DNA from: Myotis daubentonii
Taxonomy: Eukaryota; Chordata; Mammalia; Chiroptera; Vespertilionidae
DNA: 64,000 bases
Direction of reading: 5' to 3'
Assembly (NCBI RefSeq): GCF_963259705.1
Contig: NC_081852.1
Location: 62,134,359-62,198,358, forward strand
Shown: positions 33,515-44,013 of the stretch, piece by piece
Position numbering within the stretch: the stretch's first letter is position 1
Layout: every line of letters begins with the position of its first letter
Position numbers and translations under genes: made by a program
Notes under the pieces: model-generated
The model's input: only the letters and a program-made list of their open reading frames with translations
Told to the model about the DNA's origin: nothing
Databases searched by the model: none

Positions 33515-33870
33515 CGTGCATGCTTTTTAATACGTCAGTTGGAAGTGTTTCGTGATCCCGATACACTTTGGGGCAGGAAGCCCTGCAGTAACCGGGGGCC
33601 CCTCTCCCCACGGAGCCCCGGCGGCAGCTGACGGATGACCTCCCGCCACCTCCCTGTCCAGGCTCCTTACCCCTCACGAAGGGACACCCCCGCCCCCCGC
33701 AACCACTCAGCCCTAAACACTCCCCGGAGCTTCGCTTCTCACAGGCGACACTAACCCTCGGTCGGGCTGCCGGGCTCTCCCTTCCCTCCTGCAGCCGCGT
33801 CAGGCGCACTGGCTGTCCACAGGCGTCGCTGCCCCGGCCCCCACCTGTCCAACGGCCCTTCCCTCTGCAG

Positions 33871-33960
33871 GAATGTACCAGCCGCTGCTGCAACGCCTCC
33901 ACCTGCACCCTGACGCGGGGCGCCGTCTGCGCGCACGGGCTCTGCTGCGAACACTGCCAG
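33871..33960 (+). CDS. ADAM12: ADAM12 exon, disintegrin domain (human exon 13)
   Basis: This 90-nt exon (acceptor ttccctctgcag, donor GTGAGT) encodes 30 residues: ECTSRCCNASTCTLTRGAVC then AHGLCCEHCQ. All eight cysteines of this disintegrin segment are kept. A potential N-glycosylation site NAS is present (human NAT). It is phase 0 at both ends. Confidence 0.95.
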
Positions 33961-35075
33961 GTGAGTCCTGGCCCCCCAGGTGCGGGCGGCTCCACAGCAT
34001 GCGCAGGTGGTTGCCTCGTTCTATGCCGAGTCATCTGTGACACTTTATTTCTTTTGTTTTGTTTTGCTTTATTTTAATTGATGTCAGAGAGGAAGGGAGG
34101 GGGAGAGAAAGATAGAAACATCCATGATGAGAGAGAATCATGGATCTGCTGCCCCCTGCACGCACCCTACAGGGGATCTAGCCCGCAACCCGGGCCTGTG
34201 CCCTTGACCAGGAATTGAACCATGACCTCCTGGTTCCTAGGTTGATGCTCAACCACTGAGCCACGCTGGCTGGGCTAGAATTTCATTTTTTAATGAAGCA
34301 ATTGATCTCAGCATCCTGCTTGCGGGAACCTCCAGATTCAGAAGTGCATTAAAATTTACGTTCTGCTTACAGCGCCCTCCACCCCCTTCCTACCCGGGGT
34401 TAACTAACAGGCCCCGAGAGCAGTGCCCCCCGCACGTGGCAGCTGGCGGCGGAAGGCGCTCGGAAGGGGGTGAGGCGGGGAGGTCCCTGGCCTTGCGGCC
34501 TCAGACAAGCCACCGGGGCCTTAATGTCTCAGCCACGGGACAGGAGGCGTGGCCGAGGGCTCCTCTGTCCCGCCCGCCTGCCTTGTCCCTCGGCACCTCG
34601 CCCCCTAAAGCCGCACGGACAGGCTCCCAGCCACGATTGGATGACAGGAAGCAGCCGTGGCGATGGTGCCCGTGGAATTATTTTTGTCAGCTTGCCAGCA
34701 GATGCTAGCGCTGCAGGAGACCCCATCTGAAAGGATCGGCGACCGCAGATCTCTTTCCTAAGAATCAACGACACCCCTAATGTTGCCTGATGCTAACAAG
34801 GCTGCTCTTGACCCCCTGAAAGGGGCGGGGCGCCTGTCCCAGAGCAGGACTGTTACTCAGGGACTCCCTCTGCTGTGAGGGACTGGCTTTGACATCCTCA
34901 GGTGACATGGAGAATGGCCTCTCGGTCCATGTGGGAGCCTGCAGGCACCCGCGCCCCTCCCCCATGCAGACCCCGTGCCGTAACCGCCCTCGCAGCTGAA
35001 GCCTGTGGGCACCCGCACCCCCTCTCCCCCCCCCCCCCCCGCAGACCCCGTGCCGTAACCGCCCTCTCCTTGCAG
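33961..35075 (+). other. ADAM12: ADAM12 intron (human intron 13)
   Basis: This 1.1-kb intron holds one Ves SINE (34054-34275), GC-rich single-copy DNA, and at its 3' end a tandem duplication that includes a copy of the downstream splice acceptor. Confidence 0.85.
34054..34275 (-). mobile_element. Ves-type SINE
   Basis: It is in minus orientation from GCTTTATTTTAATTGATGTC to the head complement ACTGAGCCACGCTGGCTGGG. It lies about 90 bp after the preceding exon. Confidence 0.9.
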
Positions 35076-35092
35076 CTAAAGCCTGCGGGCAC
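34936..35092 (+). repeat. ADAM12: Tandem duplication spanning the acceptor of the disintegrin exon
   Basis: GCAGACCCCGTGCCGTAACC occurs at 34966-34985 and 35041-35060, each time followed by CGCCCTC and an AG before CTGAAGCCTG or CTAAAGCCTG. A third partial copy (GAGCCTGCAGGCACCC) lies at 34936. The two acceptor-like junctions, before 34996 and before 35076, are exactly 80 bp apart. A C run (35025-35040) lies between them. The downstream copy is the true exon start because it continues in frame. Confidence 0.9.
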
Positions 35093-35271
35093 GGCCTGCA
35101 GGGGCGCCAGCAACGCCTGCGACCTCCCGGAGTTCTGCTCGGGGGCCAGCCCGCACTGCCCGGCCAACGTGTACCTCCACGACGGGCACCCGTGCCAGGG
35201 CGTGGACGGCTACTGCTACAACGGCATCTGCCAGACCCACGAGCAGCAGTGCGTCACGCTCTGGGGACCAG
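35076..35271 (+). CDS. ADAM12: ADAM12 exon, disintegrin to cysteine-rich (human exon 14)
   Basis: This 196-nt exon (acceptor ctctccttgcag, donor GTATGT) encodes [20 protein letters not shown], then [20 protein letters not shown] and [20 protein letters not shown] plus the start of Gly. It covers the integrin-contact loop of the disintegrin domain (no RGD, as in human ADAM12) and the start of the cysteine-rich region. Cysteines match human. The 5' edge has been copied upstream (see the tandem duplication). Confidence 0.95.
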
Positions 35272-36792
35272 GTATGTGACGTCTCCGGCCTCGGGGGGTG
35301 CGGGGGGGGGTGGAGGGGACCACTGTCCGCGGGAGAAGTTGGCTCCCTGGTGGGGCTGGGACTGCCGGGCACTGGGCACAACCCGGAGCCATCCAACCAG
35401 AGACGTGTGAGCACCTACTGTGTGCCGTGGGTGACAGGGACAGATCACCCTGACCCTCCCTCAGACAGCTCACCAGGTGTGGGACGGACAGATGCACAGA
35501 CAGAGCTTCCCACCAGCACTCTGGCTGAGTAAGCGCTTCTCAGAGCTCAAACCGGGACCCGCCAGGGGCTGAGCTGCAGCGGCGTCCCTGCAGCTGGGGG
35601 CCGAGAGCCGCCTCGGGGCCCCGGCAGACCTGGTGCCGAGCGTCCCAGCGGGAGGGCGGGCCGCGGGCAGCAGCATCCAGGCGGGAAGCACACGGAAGGG
35701 CGGACCCTGGCAGCAGAGTTTGGGGGGAGAGTGTGGACACTGGAGTTGGGCCTGAGGGCCGTTGGTCCTGCGGCTGAGTGAGGGGCTGGGGTGGCCCGGA
35801 GGAGGCTGCTGAGGCCGAGGCTGTGTCACCGCTGGTGTGCGGGCGCCTCCAGCCGGTGCACGGTGTGGTTCGTCCCTTCTCACCCCCAGTGACCCCTGCG
35901 GTAGGGACACTGGCAGTTCCCCGAGGTCACAGAGCTGGGACCTGAACGCAGACCACTGTGACCAAAGCCCCTGCGTAGCCCCGGGCAGTGCAGTCCCCAA
36001 GGAGCCGGGTCCTGACTCATGTCCCATGAGGTTCCAAGGCTGAAGGGACTCGAAGGGACTCTCAGGGTGAGGGGAGACCCAGTCCCCTGGGTGGCTCCTG
36101 TGGGGGCCCATCCGCAGGGGCCGGAGGTCCGGGGCTCGCAGGGCCGCCCAGGTCCCGTGGGCTCACCGCCCGGGCCCTGCTGCCCACCCAGTGCCCGTGC
36201 AGGGGGTTCGCCTGGAGGGCAGGCCCTGCCCCTCTCGTCCTCCCCTCCCTCCCCTGCTGGCTGCAGGGGTGACCTCAGCCCTGGCCAGAGGCCCGGCCCC
36301 GGCTCTGGGGGAGAGAAACCCGATGGCCTTGCAGATGTGGGGTGAGGACTTGCCGTTAGGAGGTGGAGGGAAGTGCCCTGCAGCAGAAAATGCTGACTAA
36401 CGTCGGACGTTGGTGGGAGGGGACGGGAAAGCAGTGACCCCAGCAGGGAGAACAGGACAGAGGGCCCTGGCTGGGTCCTGGCCCGGAGCCCCCTCCCAGC
36501 CCAGCCTGCCCTCTGCACTGGGCACTTCCGGGGGAGGAGGCAGGCTGTGTGGGCGCAGCATCACGGGGCTGACACAGCCCCTCCTCTCACACTCGGCTCC
36601 TCCAATGAGCCTCGGGCGTCGCGGGGGCGCTGGGGCAGGAGGAGCTGGCCGCCATGCCTGGGGCTGTGTGCTTCATCTGCGGACCGGCCAGCCCCCCGCT
36701 TCTGCCCCCTCTCAGCCCCCTGCCTGCTGGGCGGGGAGGACCCCCAGGCAGGGCCAAGGTCTGGGGTCTCAAGTTCGGTGAATTCCTTTTTA

Positions 36793-37007
36793 TCCTGATA
36801 TAATAAAAGGCGAATATGCAAATTATCCCCTCCACCAGGAGTTGGACTGGGAGTTCCACCAGGAGTTCAACCAGGGGCGGGGCCAGCCGGCCAACCACCC
36901 ACAGCCCCTCCCCCGGCTGGCCCCACCCCTGATCAGCCCCCCCACCCCAAATCGGGGCAGGCCAGCCAGACCACACCCGTGCACTAATTTGTGCACCAGG
37001 CCTCTAG
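36793..37007 (+). mobile_element. HeliBat-type non-autonomous Helitron (215 bp)
   Basis: It begins TCCTGATATAATAAAAGGCG, has the body ATATGCAAATTATCCCC, and ends GCACCAGGCCTCTAG. It shows 5' TC, 3' CTAG, a short hairpin (GTGCAC-TAATTT-GTGCAC) about 12 bp from the end, and insertion between A and T with no target duplication: the rolling-circle transposon signature. From memory the ends match HeliBatN elements. It encodes no Rep/helicase. Confidence 0.93.
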
Positions 37008-37011
37008 TGTG

Positions 37012-37235
37012 TATATATATATATACATTTATTATTATTATTATTATTATCATCATCATTGATTTCAGAGAAGAAGGGAGAAGGAGAGAGAAAGAGAAAC
37101 GTCAGTGATGAGAGAGATCATTGATCGGGTGCCTCCTGCACGCCCCACACTGGGCCTGTGCCCTGACCGGGAATCGAACTGTGACCTCCTGGTTCATAGG
37201 TTGATGCCCAACCCCTGAGCCACGCCGGCCGGGGC
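37012..37235 (-). mobile_element. Ves-type SINE whose tail hosts the Helitron
   Basis: It is in minus orientation; the tail grades through TATATA and TTATTATTATT into TCATTGATTTCAGAGAAG and ends in the head complement CTGAGCCACGCCGGCCGGGG. The likely target duplication CAAGTTCGGTGAATT / CAAGCTCAGTGAATT (36770-36784 and 37237-37251, two mismatches) encloses both SINE and Helitron. Confidence 0.88.
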
Positions 37236-39269
37236 CCAAGCTCAGTGAATTGTTTGCGACGCCAAGCATAAGGTAGGCACTCACTGCACACACGCCGGAT
37301 GGTTGGAGGGCTCTGAATGGACTGGTGACTTCAGGCGCCTTGTAGCCAAGTGAGGTCACCTCGGGACAGTGGCTGCTGCTGCCGGCCAAGTCTTCGTGGC
37401 GTACAGCGTCCCCCGTGGCCGGCCCTTCCGCGGCCGCGTCTCTCCGGTTCTTGAGTTACAGGGTGTGTCAGCGCTCCTTCCAGGGAGCGTCCGAGGCCAG
37501 AGCACAGGCCCCGGCGGCTTCCCAGGGGGCGGAGCTCTCGGTGCCTGCGGGATTGGGGTGTCTGGCCCGGGGGCCAGGGTGAGGGCCAATGGTGCCCGCA
37601 GCGTGCTCTGAGCCACGGCCCTATGTGACTCAGCTGGCCACAGGCCTTGATTCATGGTGACCAAGCCTGGTGGCTTGTATCTCATCGCTTCAGCTCCTCT
37701 CAGGCTGCCTGACCAGAGAGAGAGGGAGCCAGACAGGCGGACACACCAGCCCTCTGACTCACGCACTGGGCTTCCCAAAGCCAGCGCCGCAGGAAGTCAC
37801 CTGCGTTGAACTTTCCATGTCCTTGTGGCCCGGGGTGAGGCCAGGGGCTGGACTGCCTGGGGCCTGCCCCACCCGCCTGGGCTCCTGGCTGCTCGCCTGC
37901 CCCGCCCTGCAGCCAGGAGGCCTCTGCTGGGCGGGTGGGTGTGCCTAGGGTGTCCTCGCACACAGACCGAACATCCCAGCACCGGGGGTGCTCAGTATCT
38001 GAAAGTCCTCAGGGTCCCCTTTGCGTGTGAAGTTCCGAGAATTAGAACCGGGCCGCGTGGGGGTCTGTTTTCTGCCACCACCTGCTGGCGGGTGACCTGC
38101 GGCGGATTTCTCCGCCTGGTTGTGCCTCGTCTGTGAAATGGGGCGCTTTCTGCCTGCCCCTGGCATGTTGGCCCCTAACGCGGCATCTGCCTAGATCATA
38201 CATCACATGTGCTCACGTGCTGGGTGCGCGCCACGGTGTCTGGTGCATCAGACTGTACGTCAGGTGTGACTGTGTTTGCAGGGAGCTCACCGACGAGTGA
38301 GCAAGAACCTGAGTGCTGGGCTGCAGGAGGCTGTGATACGGGAAGGGGGGGGGGGGGGGGGCGGGCAGGTGCAGCCGACCAGGACGGCGTCAGAGACGAG
38401 GTAGCCCCGAGTTGTCATCGGCCAGGGTGGAGGGAAGGCTGTTTCCTGCCTCAGAGCTATGGGCCCCGCAGGGAAGGGCAGGCAGCTCTGCCTGGAGCGT
38501 GGACTGTGTCCTGGGGAGCAGAGGTCTCGTGTCTGGCACCCCGTCTCTCATGTATTAGCTGCCCCTGCCGCCCTGCTCACGTCAGATGCTGACTCAGCCC
38601 AATGCAGCGAGGGACATACTTCCCCCAGTCCCTGTGGCTTTGGGGGGCAAGGGCCTTCCTCGCAGGCCAGGCCCACCCCCAGGGGACCCGGCCGAAGTCC
38701 TGGCTCGCCCAGCCCTGCAGCTCCATCCAGGACGTCCTTACTGTCCGGCCCGGCTGCCCCGACACCGCCCAGATGGAGCCGGTCCCCACTCACCACTCCC
38801 TTTGGAAATGGGCTTGTCCGAATCCGTGGTATTTCACGAAAATAGCCCTGCTTCCAAGTCTAACGACAAAATGATAAAAAATTCAAAACAGATGCCTGGC
38901 CCTCCTGACAGCCCAGTGCGCTCTCAGAATAGCTGTGAGTTGGGGCTCTTTGGTTTTCAAATTATTGTTGTTGATGACGATGTTGTTGGGCAGGAGCCGA
39001 GAACCTGTTTTCTTGCTGCTTTTTCTCCCACTAACCCCGTGTCTCAGGGCTTTAACTCGAAGTCACACACGTGGTGTCCTCAGCAGCTGGGAGTGTGCCC
39101 TGGGCTGAGCTGTCCTTGTCCAGCTCCACTTCGCAGCCACAGAGACATCCTGTCGGTGCGACATGACCTTTGTCCGCCCGGAAAAACAGCCGGATGGAGT
39201 CTTCCGGCAGAAAATGTACTTTTGCCAGTGGTTTCTCTGTGCCACCAGCACGAAAACAGCACTTGGAAA

Positions 39270-39463
39270 TGCTTTTTTTAAAAAATATATTTTTATTGAT
39301 TTCAGAGAGGGAAAGTGAGAGAGAATCATCGATCAGGTGCCTCCTGCACGCCCCACACTGGGGATGGAGCCGGCGACCCGGGCAAGTGCCCTGAACAGGA
39401 ACCGAACCCTGACCTCCTGGTTCATAGTTCGAGGCTCAACCACTGAGCCCCGCCGGCCGGGTG
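39270..39463 (-). mobile_element. Ves-type SINE with 11-bp target duplication
   Basis: It is in minus orientation from a T-rich start with ATATATTTTTATTGATTTCA to the head complement TGAGCCCCGCCGGCCGGGT. The perfect duplication GCACTTGGAAA lies at 39259-39269 and 39464-39474. Confidence 0.94.
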
Positions 39464-40944
39464 GCACTTGGAAAACACGTCACGGATACCATCGTGGCTA
39501 CAGCCACAGACGATGGGCAGCAGACAAGGCCCTGAGTGCGTGCGCTTCATCTCCTGTGTCCCCCCCAGAGCCCGGGGTCCCCGCCTAACGCAGCACGCTG
39601 CCGAGCGATGGTGCGGCTGGGGAGCGGTGTGTCCGCGAGGCCGGCCTCAGTGAGTCTGTGACCACGGTCCCGCGGGCAGGACTTCTCCTCGTCCTCTCAC
39701 CTGCCGCGGCCGCAGATGGGAGACGAGACGGTTTTCCAAGAGCCTCATTGTTGCAAAGTCGGGAAAGTCTCCCTTTCGTCCCGTGTGTGAGGAGGAAATG
39801 ATCCAAGTGTGACCCTGCCTCTTTCCAGGGATTGTATCGGGTTTGGGGGGACCCCTGCCTTAAAGGGGAGTGTGGGGAGGCCTCTGCGTGGTTTAGAAAT
39901 AGAGACCAGGAAGGGAGCGGGAGGCCTGGCCGCGCCCAGTGCTGGTCTGAGCGGTGGCCGGTCGGCTTGGGTTCGATGTGTCTGCTTCTTTGTTTTCTTG
40001 AGCTGCTGATGGCTCTGCTCACAGCTGGAGAAGAGGGATCGGGTGCCGTGGAAGGAGGACGGACGGACGGACGGACGTTTTCAGTAATAAGAGCGCCCGC
40101 CTGTTCCCTGGGAGGGGAGCCTTGCCCCTCGGGGGTTGCTGTTAAGCCCTCGGAGTGGGGAGGAGACAGACATGGCCGGAGCTGGGGGCTGGGGGCTGGG
40201 GCGCTGGCACTGCAGCCGCAGCCGGAAGGGAGGTGAGGGAAGCACCGCCCAGGACACCAGGTGGAGGGGGGCCCGGTCGCACGCAGCGCACAGTGTGAGA
40301 GGAAGAATGTGGGATGTTTCCTGAATTTCTCACGCAGCCACACAGCTGTCACCCGGCCTAGGATGTGGGAGCCCTCCGGCTTGGGCATCGCACACCCAAG
40401 CATATGCCCTTCGGGTCCCTGGCCGGACGGTGTGCTGAAATCGGCAATTCCTGAGCCCTGGGGCTCCCGCGCCCTCTCTGCTGGGCACCGTCAGTCTGCA
40501 TAGCCTCTGAGAGGCGTGAATCTGCCCTGCGAACTGGGGGGAGGGCGTGGGCTGGGGGGGTGGGCCTGTACGGGGCTGAAGCGCGTGTGAGATGCCGTCT
40601 TCCCCACACACGCTGTCGCCACTCCGTGGAACCTGCTGGAGCTCGCGTGGTCTCAGGGAGCTGTGGGGTGATGCCAGGGCGCACCAGCCCACCACTTCTT
40701 GCCGGCAGCCACCTCCTTCCTGTGCGCCCTGGGTCTGGCCCCACGGCCAGGCCTCGGTCCCTGAGCTGGGAAACGTGTGCCTGGCCAGGAGCAGGCGAGG
40801 TGCCAGCTGCTGTCAGGGGTCGGCTGGGACCACGGGGCGAGTCCTGCGGACGGAGCACTTCTCCCCGGACCCGAACGCCCAGAGCGGTTCCGGGGAAAAT
40901 GCGGAGCCGCGTGGGGCCTGACGGCTGCTCTGCTTCCCTTGCAG

Positions 40945-41053
40945 GCGCGAAGCCCGCCCCTGGGATCTGCTTTGAGAGAGTCAACTCGGCAGGCGACCCC
41001 TACGGCAACTGCGGCAAAGACGCCAAGAGCTCCTTCGCCAAGTGCGAGACGAG
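40945..41053 (+). CDS. ADAM12: ADAM12 exon, cysteine-rich region (human exon 15)
   Basis: This 109-nt exon (acceptor tgcttcccttgcag, donor GTGCGG) completes Gly and encodes AKPAPGICFERVNSAGDP, YGNCGKDAKSSFAKCET and two bases of Arg. This is the ADAM cysteine-rich segment that follows the disintegrin domain. KDAKSS differs slightly from human KVSKSS. The donor is weak and the following intron is only 90 nt. Confidence 0.94.
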
Positions 41054-41143
41054 GTGCGGACCCCGCCCCGAGCGTGCGACCGCGGGCCGGCCTCGGCCCC
41101 TTCCAACCCCCCCGGGGCCTGTCTGCTCTGCCCTTCCTTCCAG
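41054..41143 (+). other. ADAM12: ADAM12 intron of 90 nt (human intron 15), stop-free
   Basis: This is a very short GC-rich intron from GTGCGG to CCTTCCTTCCAG. Its length is a multiple of three and the reading frame through it has no stop, so both flanking exons and the intron form one open frame. Confidence 0.9.
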
Positions 41144-41342
41144 GGACGCCAAGTGCGGGAAGATCCAGTGCCAAGGGGGTGCCAGCCGGCCGGTCATCGG
41201 CACCAACGCCGTCTCCATAGAAACGAACATCCCCCTGCAGGAAGGGGGCCGGGTCCTGTGCCGCGGGACCCACGTGTACCTGGGCGACGACATGCCGGAC
41301 CCGGGGCTGGTGCTGGCCGGCACCAAGTGCGCGGACGGAAAA
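41144..41342 (+). CDS. ADAM12: ADAM12 exon, cysteine-rich and hypervariable region (human exon 16)
   Basis: This 199-nt exon (acceptor ccttccttccag, donor GTAAGA) completes Arg and encodes 66 residues, including DAKCGKIQCQGGASRPVIGT, NIPLQEGGRVLCRGTHVYLG and DDMPDPGLVLAGTKCADGK. It is nearly identical to human, with QEGGRV for QQGGRI. The region includes the hydrophobic fusion-peptide-like loop and hypervariable region proposed for ADAM exosite recognition. It ends in phase 0. Confidence 0.95.
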
Positions 41343-41748
41343 GTAAGAGCCCAGAGTGCGATGCCAGCGTCGTCCCCGTGAGTCTGGACGGGGCCCTGGG
41401 ACATGTCATATCCAAGGACCGGGCACAGGGTGTGTGTTTCCCAAAGCCCCGCCCTCGAGGGCCTTGGTCTACGGAACCCAGGTCTTTGCACCTGGAAGAG
41501 GAAGGCAGTAAATCCTAGGTCCCGGCTGGCCACCGAGAGGCAGCTTGTGTTCTGGGCCCTTCGGTGTCACCAAGTCACTCTACACCTGGGAGCCGCGAGG
41601 GCTCCGGCCCGGACGTTGCTCCGGAAGGAAACGCAGCCGAGGATGGCGTTGTTTTTGGAAGTGGCCTTGGTTTCTGGCAGGGAGACCACGGGGGCTTGTT
41701 CTCACCTGGACACGGAAGGGGAAGGCAGATGTCTTTTCAGAGACCCCT

Positions 41749-41803
41749 GGGGGAAGGGAGGGGAGGGGAGAGGAGGGGCGGGGAGGGGAGGGAGGGGGGA
41801 TTT
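41749..41803. repeat. GGGGA-rich simple repeat
   Basis: Imperfect GGGGA/GGGAGG pentamers on the + strand make a purine-only tract within the intron. Confidence 0.85.
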
Positions 41804-42595
41804 AGGAGACATTGAGGCAGAAAGAGGGTTCTTTGGAGACCAGGGAGAAAGGTAGACCGAGATATTTCAGGATTGAGAAATAAAGTCCAAAATTTAAATT
41901 ATAAAAAAAGAAAGAAATTGGGACATTCACCTTCCGCCTCATTGATTTTTCTCCTGAGACAGACCTCCTCACATAAATGATAGCAAGTGAATGAAATGTC
42001 CTAGGAACGAAGGCGAGTCAACCCCTCATGCTGTTTTAGGGCCCCTTTTCAAAGTGATTGTGAAACCGCTCCCACAGAGGTCACGGAATAGACAGGACTC
42101 CGAGGGCAGAAACTCCCTCCATCACCCTCCCTCCCGCCCCCTGAACCAGAGCGTCCCCCGGGGCCAGCACACGGGACCCCTGGCGTACACACCGACGTCC
42201 CCTTCGCCGCGGTTAGCTCACGCACACCCAGGCCGCGACGCCAGGACGACACCTGAGCACTGGTGCGGGGACTGGGTTTGCCAATGAGCGTTTCCTCCAC
42301 GCGCCATGGTAAACGGCCGTGGCCTCCGCTTCTGCGAGCGCGGGCGCCGCCCTGCGCAGCCTGGCGCGTGGGTTCGGAGGAGAGCAGAGCGGCGTGGAGA
42401 TTCCGCCGGGGCCTGGTGTGTTGGCTGCAGCTCAGTTTCCTTTATCAGCCGCAGTGGGACGTCCCCTGGGCCAAGGTTACCGCCAGCCTTGGAGCTGTGC
42501 GAATCGGGCCTCACGAGCAGCTGGGATCAGACGGTGGGCTTCCCGTAGGAAGGTCCCACGTGGTTAAAAAGTGCCCCGGGGTCCAAGAGTTAGAC

Positions 42596-42829
42596 CAGTG
42601 ATGGCGAACCTATGACACGCGTGTCAGAGGTGACACGCGAACTCATTTTTTGGTTGATTTTTCTTTGTTAAGTGGCATTTAAATATCTAAAATAAATACC
42701 AAAAATGTAAGTCTTTGTTTTACTATGGTTGCAAATATCAAAAAATTTCTATATGTGACACGGCACCAGAGTTAAGTTAGGGTTTTTCAAAATGCTGACA
42801 CGCCGAGCTCAGAAGGTTCGCCGTCACTG
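42596..42829. mobile_element. Non-autonomous hAT transposon (234 bp)
   Basis: The inverted ends CAGTGATGGCGAACCT and AGGTTCGCCGTCACTG flank an AT-rich body. Subterminal GACACGCGTGTCA-type motifs are present at the left, and TGACACG recurs at both ends. Flanking 8-mers AGTTAGAC and GGTTAGGC agree at six positions, a decayed hAT target duplication. Confidence 0.88.
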
Positions 42830-43457
42830 GGTTAGGCTGTCCTCCCTTTGACTCCGCTATATTGTAGCAGCTCATGGGCGCTCGGGGCCTGATCCCTTGA
42901 GTCTGGAGTATGTTCTGCGTCTCTGAAATGAAACGAAACTCGAAACTCTTTGAACCAGCCCCGTGTCACTCGGCGAAGGCCTGGTAAGCGGGAGGGACCG
43001 GCCGCCTGGCCCCCCCCCGCTGGGCACGTCTGGCGTGGTTTCTGCCGTCGGCCTAGTGCTGTCAGTCAGTACGCTGGGAGAGCGCCCGTATTTCGCTGTC
43101 TCCCTTAAAAGATCCCGGACCCTGTATTCGTGTCTCCGAGTCTACACAGGCCCCGGGGCAGGAACTCGTCCGTTTCTCCCGCTCTCGTGTCTTTTAATGG
43201 AGAAGAAATAAACGCCCGATACGTAGGTGTGATGGCGAGCGCTAAGCAAACCACGAGGGAACCACGTCCTTCCAGGACTGACCGAAAGCACGTAAAATGC
43301 CATCCACGTGTGAAGGGACACAACAGTGTCCCATGGACCCGAGTCCCGGCCTGTGCTGAGCGTGGAGGCGGCCTCAGGACCCGAGTCTGTGTCACAGGAA
43401 ACACACACCCATATTCACGGCGAGACCACCTTCCCCAAATGTCCCCTGCTTTCCAGT

Positions 43458-43600
43458 TGTGAACCCACAGACAGGAAGCGTGTGAACCCACAGACAGGAA
43501 GCGTGTGAACCCACAGACAGGAAGCGTGTGAACCCACAGACAGGAAGCGTGTGAACCCACAGACAGGAAGCGTGTGAACCCACAGACAGGAAGCGTGTGC
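43458..43600. repeat. 23-bp minisatellite (six copies)
   Basis: TGTGAACCCACAGACAGGAAGCG repeats six times with almost no divergence. Such uniform copies point to recent expansion. Confidence 0.95.
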
Positions 43601-43640
43601 CGGCAGAAGGACTGAGACGCCTGCTCTGTTTCCCCCTCAG

Positions 43641-43718
43641 ATTTGCCTCAATCGTCGGTGTCAAAACATCAGCGTGTTTGGTGTGCACGAGTGTGCGAGG
43701 CAGTGCCACGGCAGAGGG
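43641..43718 (+). CDS. ADAM12: ADAM12 exon, end of cysteine-rich region (human exon 17)
   Basis: This 78-nt exon (acceptor gtttccccctcag, donor GTGAGT) encodes 26 residues, ICLNRRCQNISVFGVHECAR then QCHGRG, leading into the EGF-like module. The glycosylation sequon NIS is conserved. It is phase 0 at both ends. A young tandem repeat lies right upstream of its pyrimidine tract. Confidence 0.95.
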
Positions 43719-43805
43719 GTGAGTACACGGGGCCCCTCCCAGCCCGCCATCCACGCTGAGCACCAGCTCATTCATTTGTAAAGGTGTTTGCAATAGTAAC
43801 TTTGT

Positions 43806-44013
43806 GTAAAATATATTTTTATTGAGTTCAGAGAAGAAGGGAGAGAGAGACAGAAACAGCAGTGATGAGAGAGACTCATTGGTCAGCTGCCTCCTGCACG
43901 CCCCACACTGGGGACCGAGCCCGCAACCTGGGCCTGTGCTCTGACCGGGAATCGAACCGTGACCTCCTGGTTCATAGGTCAATGCCTAACCACTGAGCCT
44001 CACCAGCCGGGCT
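43806..44013 (-). mobile_element. Ves-type SINE
   Basis: It is in minus orientation from GTAAAATATATTTTTATTGAG to the head complement ACTGAGCCTCACCAGCCGGG. It lies about 90 bp after the preceding exon. Confidence 0.9.

Larger units (their letters stand above)
29172..33870 (+). other. ADAM12: ADAM12 intron (human intron 12)
   Basis: This 4.7-kb intron contains SINEs at 29367, 32556 (nested pair) and 33290, a SPIN-like hAT at 29985-30207 and the higher-order minisatellite at 30299-31015. The rest, 31020-32550, looks single-copy apart from a G run near 31621. Confidence 0.85.
35272..40944 (+). other. ADAM12: ADAM12 intron (human intron 14)
   Basis: This 5.7-kb GC-rich intron contains a HeliBat-type Helitron (36793-37007) inside a SINE tail, SINEs at 37012 and 39270, and a long G run at 38345-38361. 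35280-36780, 37250-39260 and 39470-40940 look single-copy. Confidence 0.82.
41343..43640 (+). other. ADAM12: ADAM12 intron (human intron 16)
   Basis: This 2.3-kb intron contains a GGGGA-rich run (41749-41803), a hAT element (42596-42829) and a 23-bp minisatellite (43458-43600) ending only 40 bp before the next acceptor. Confidence 0.85.

Noticed and set aside
35076..35271. Snake-venom-like disintegrin toxin
   Set aside because: The disintegrin fold is shared, but the gene is an endogenous membrane ADAM with transmembrane and cytoplasmic exons.
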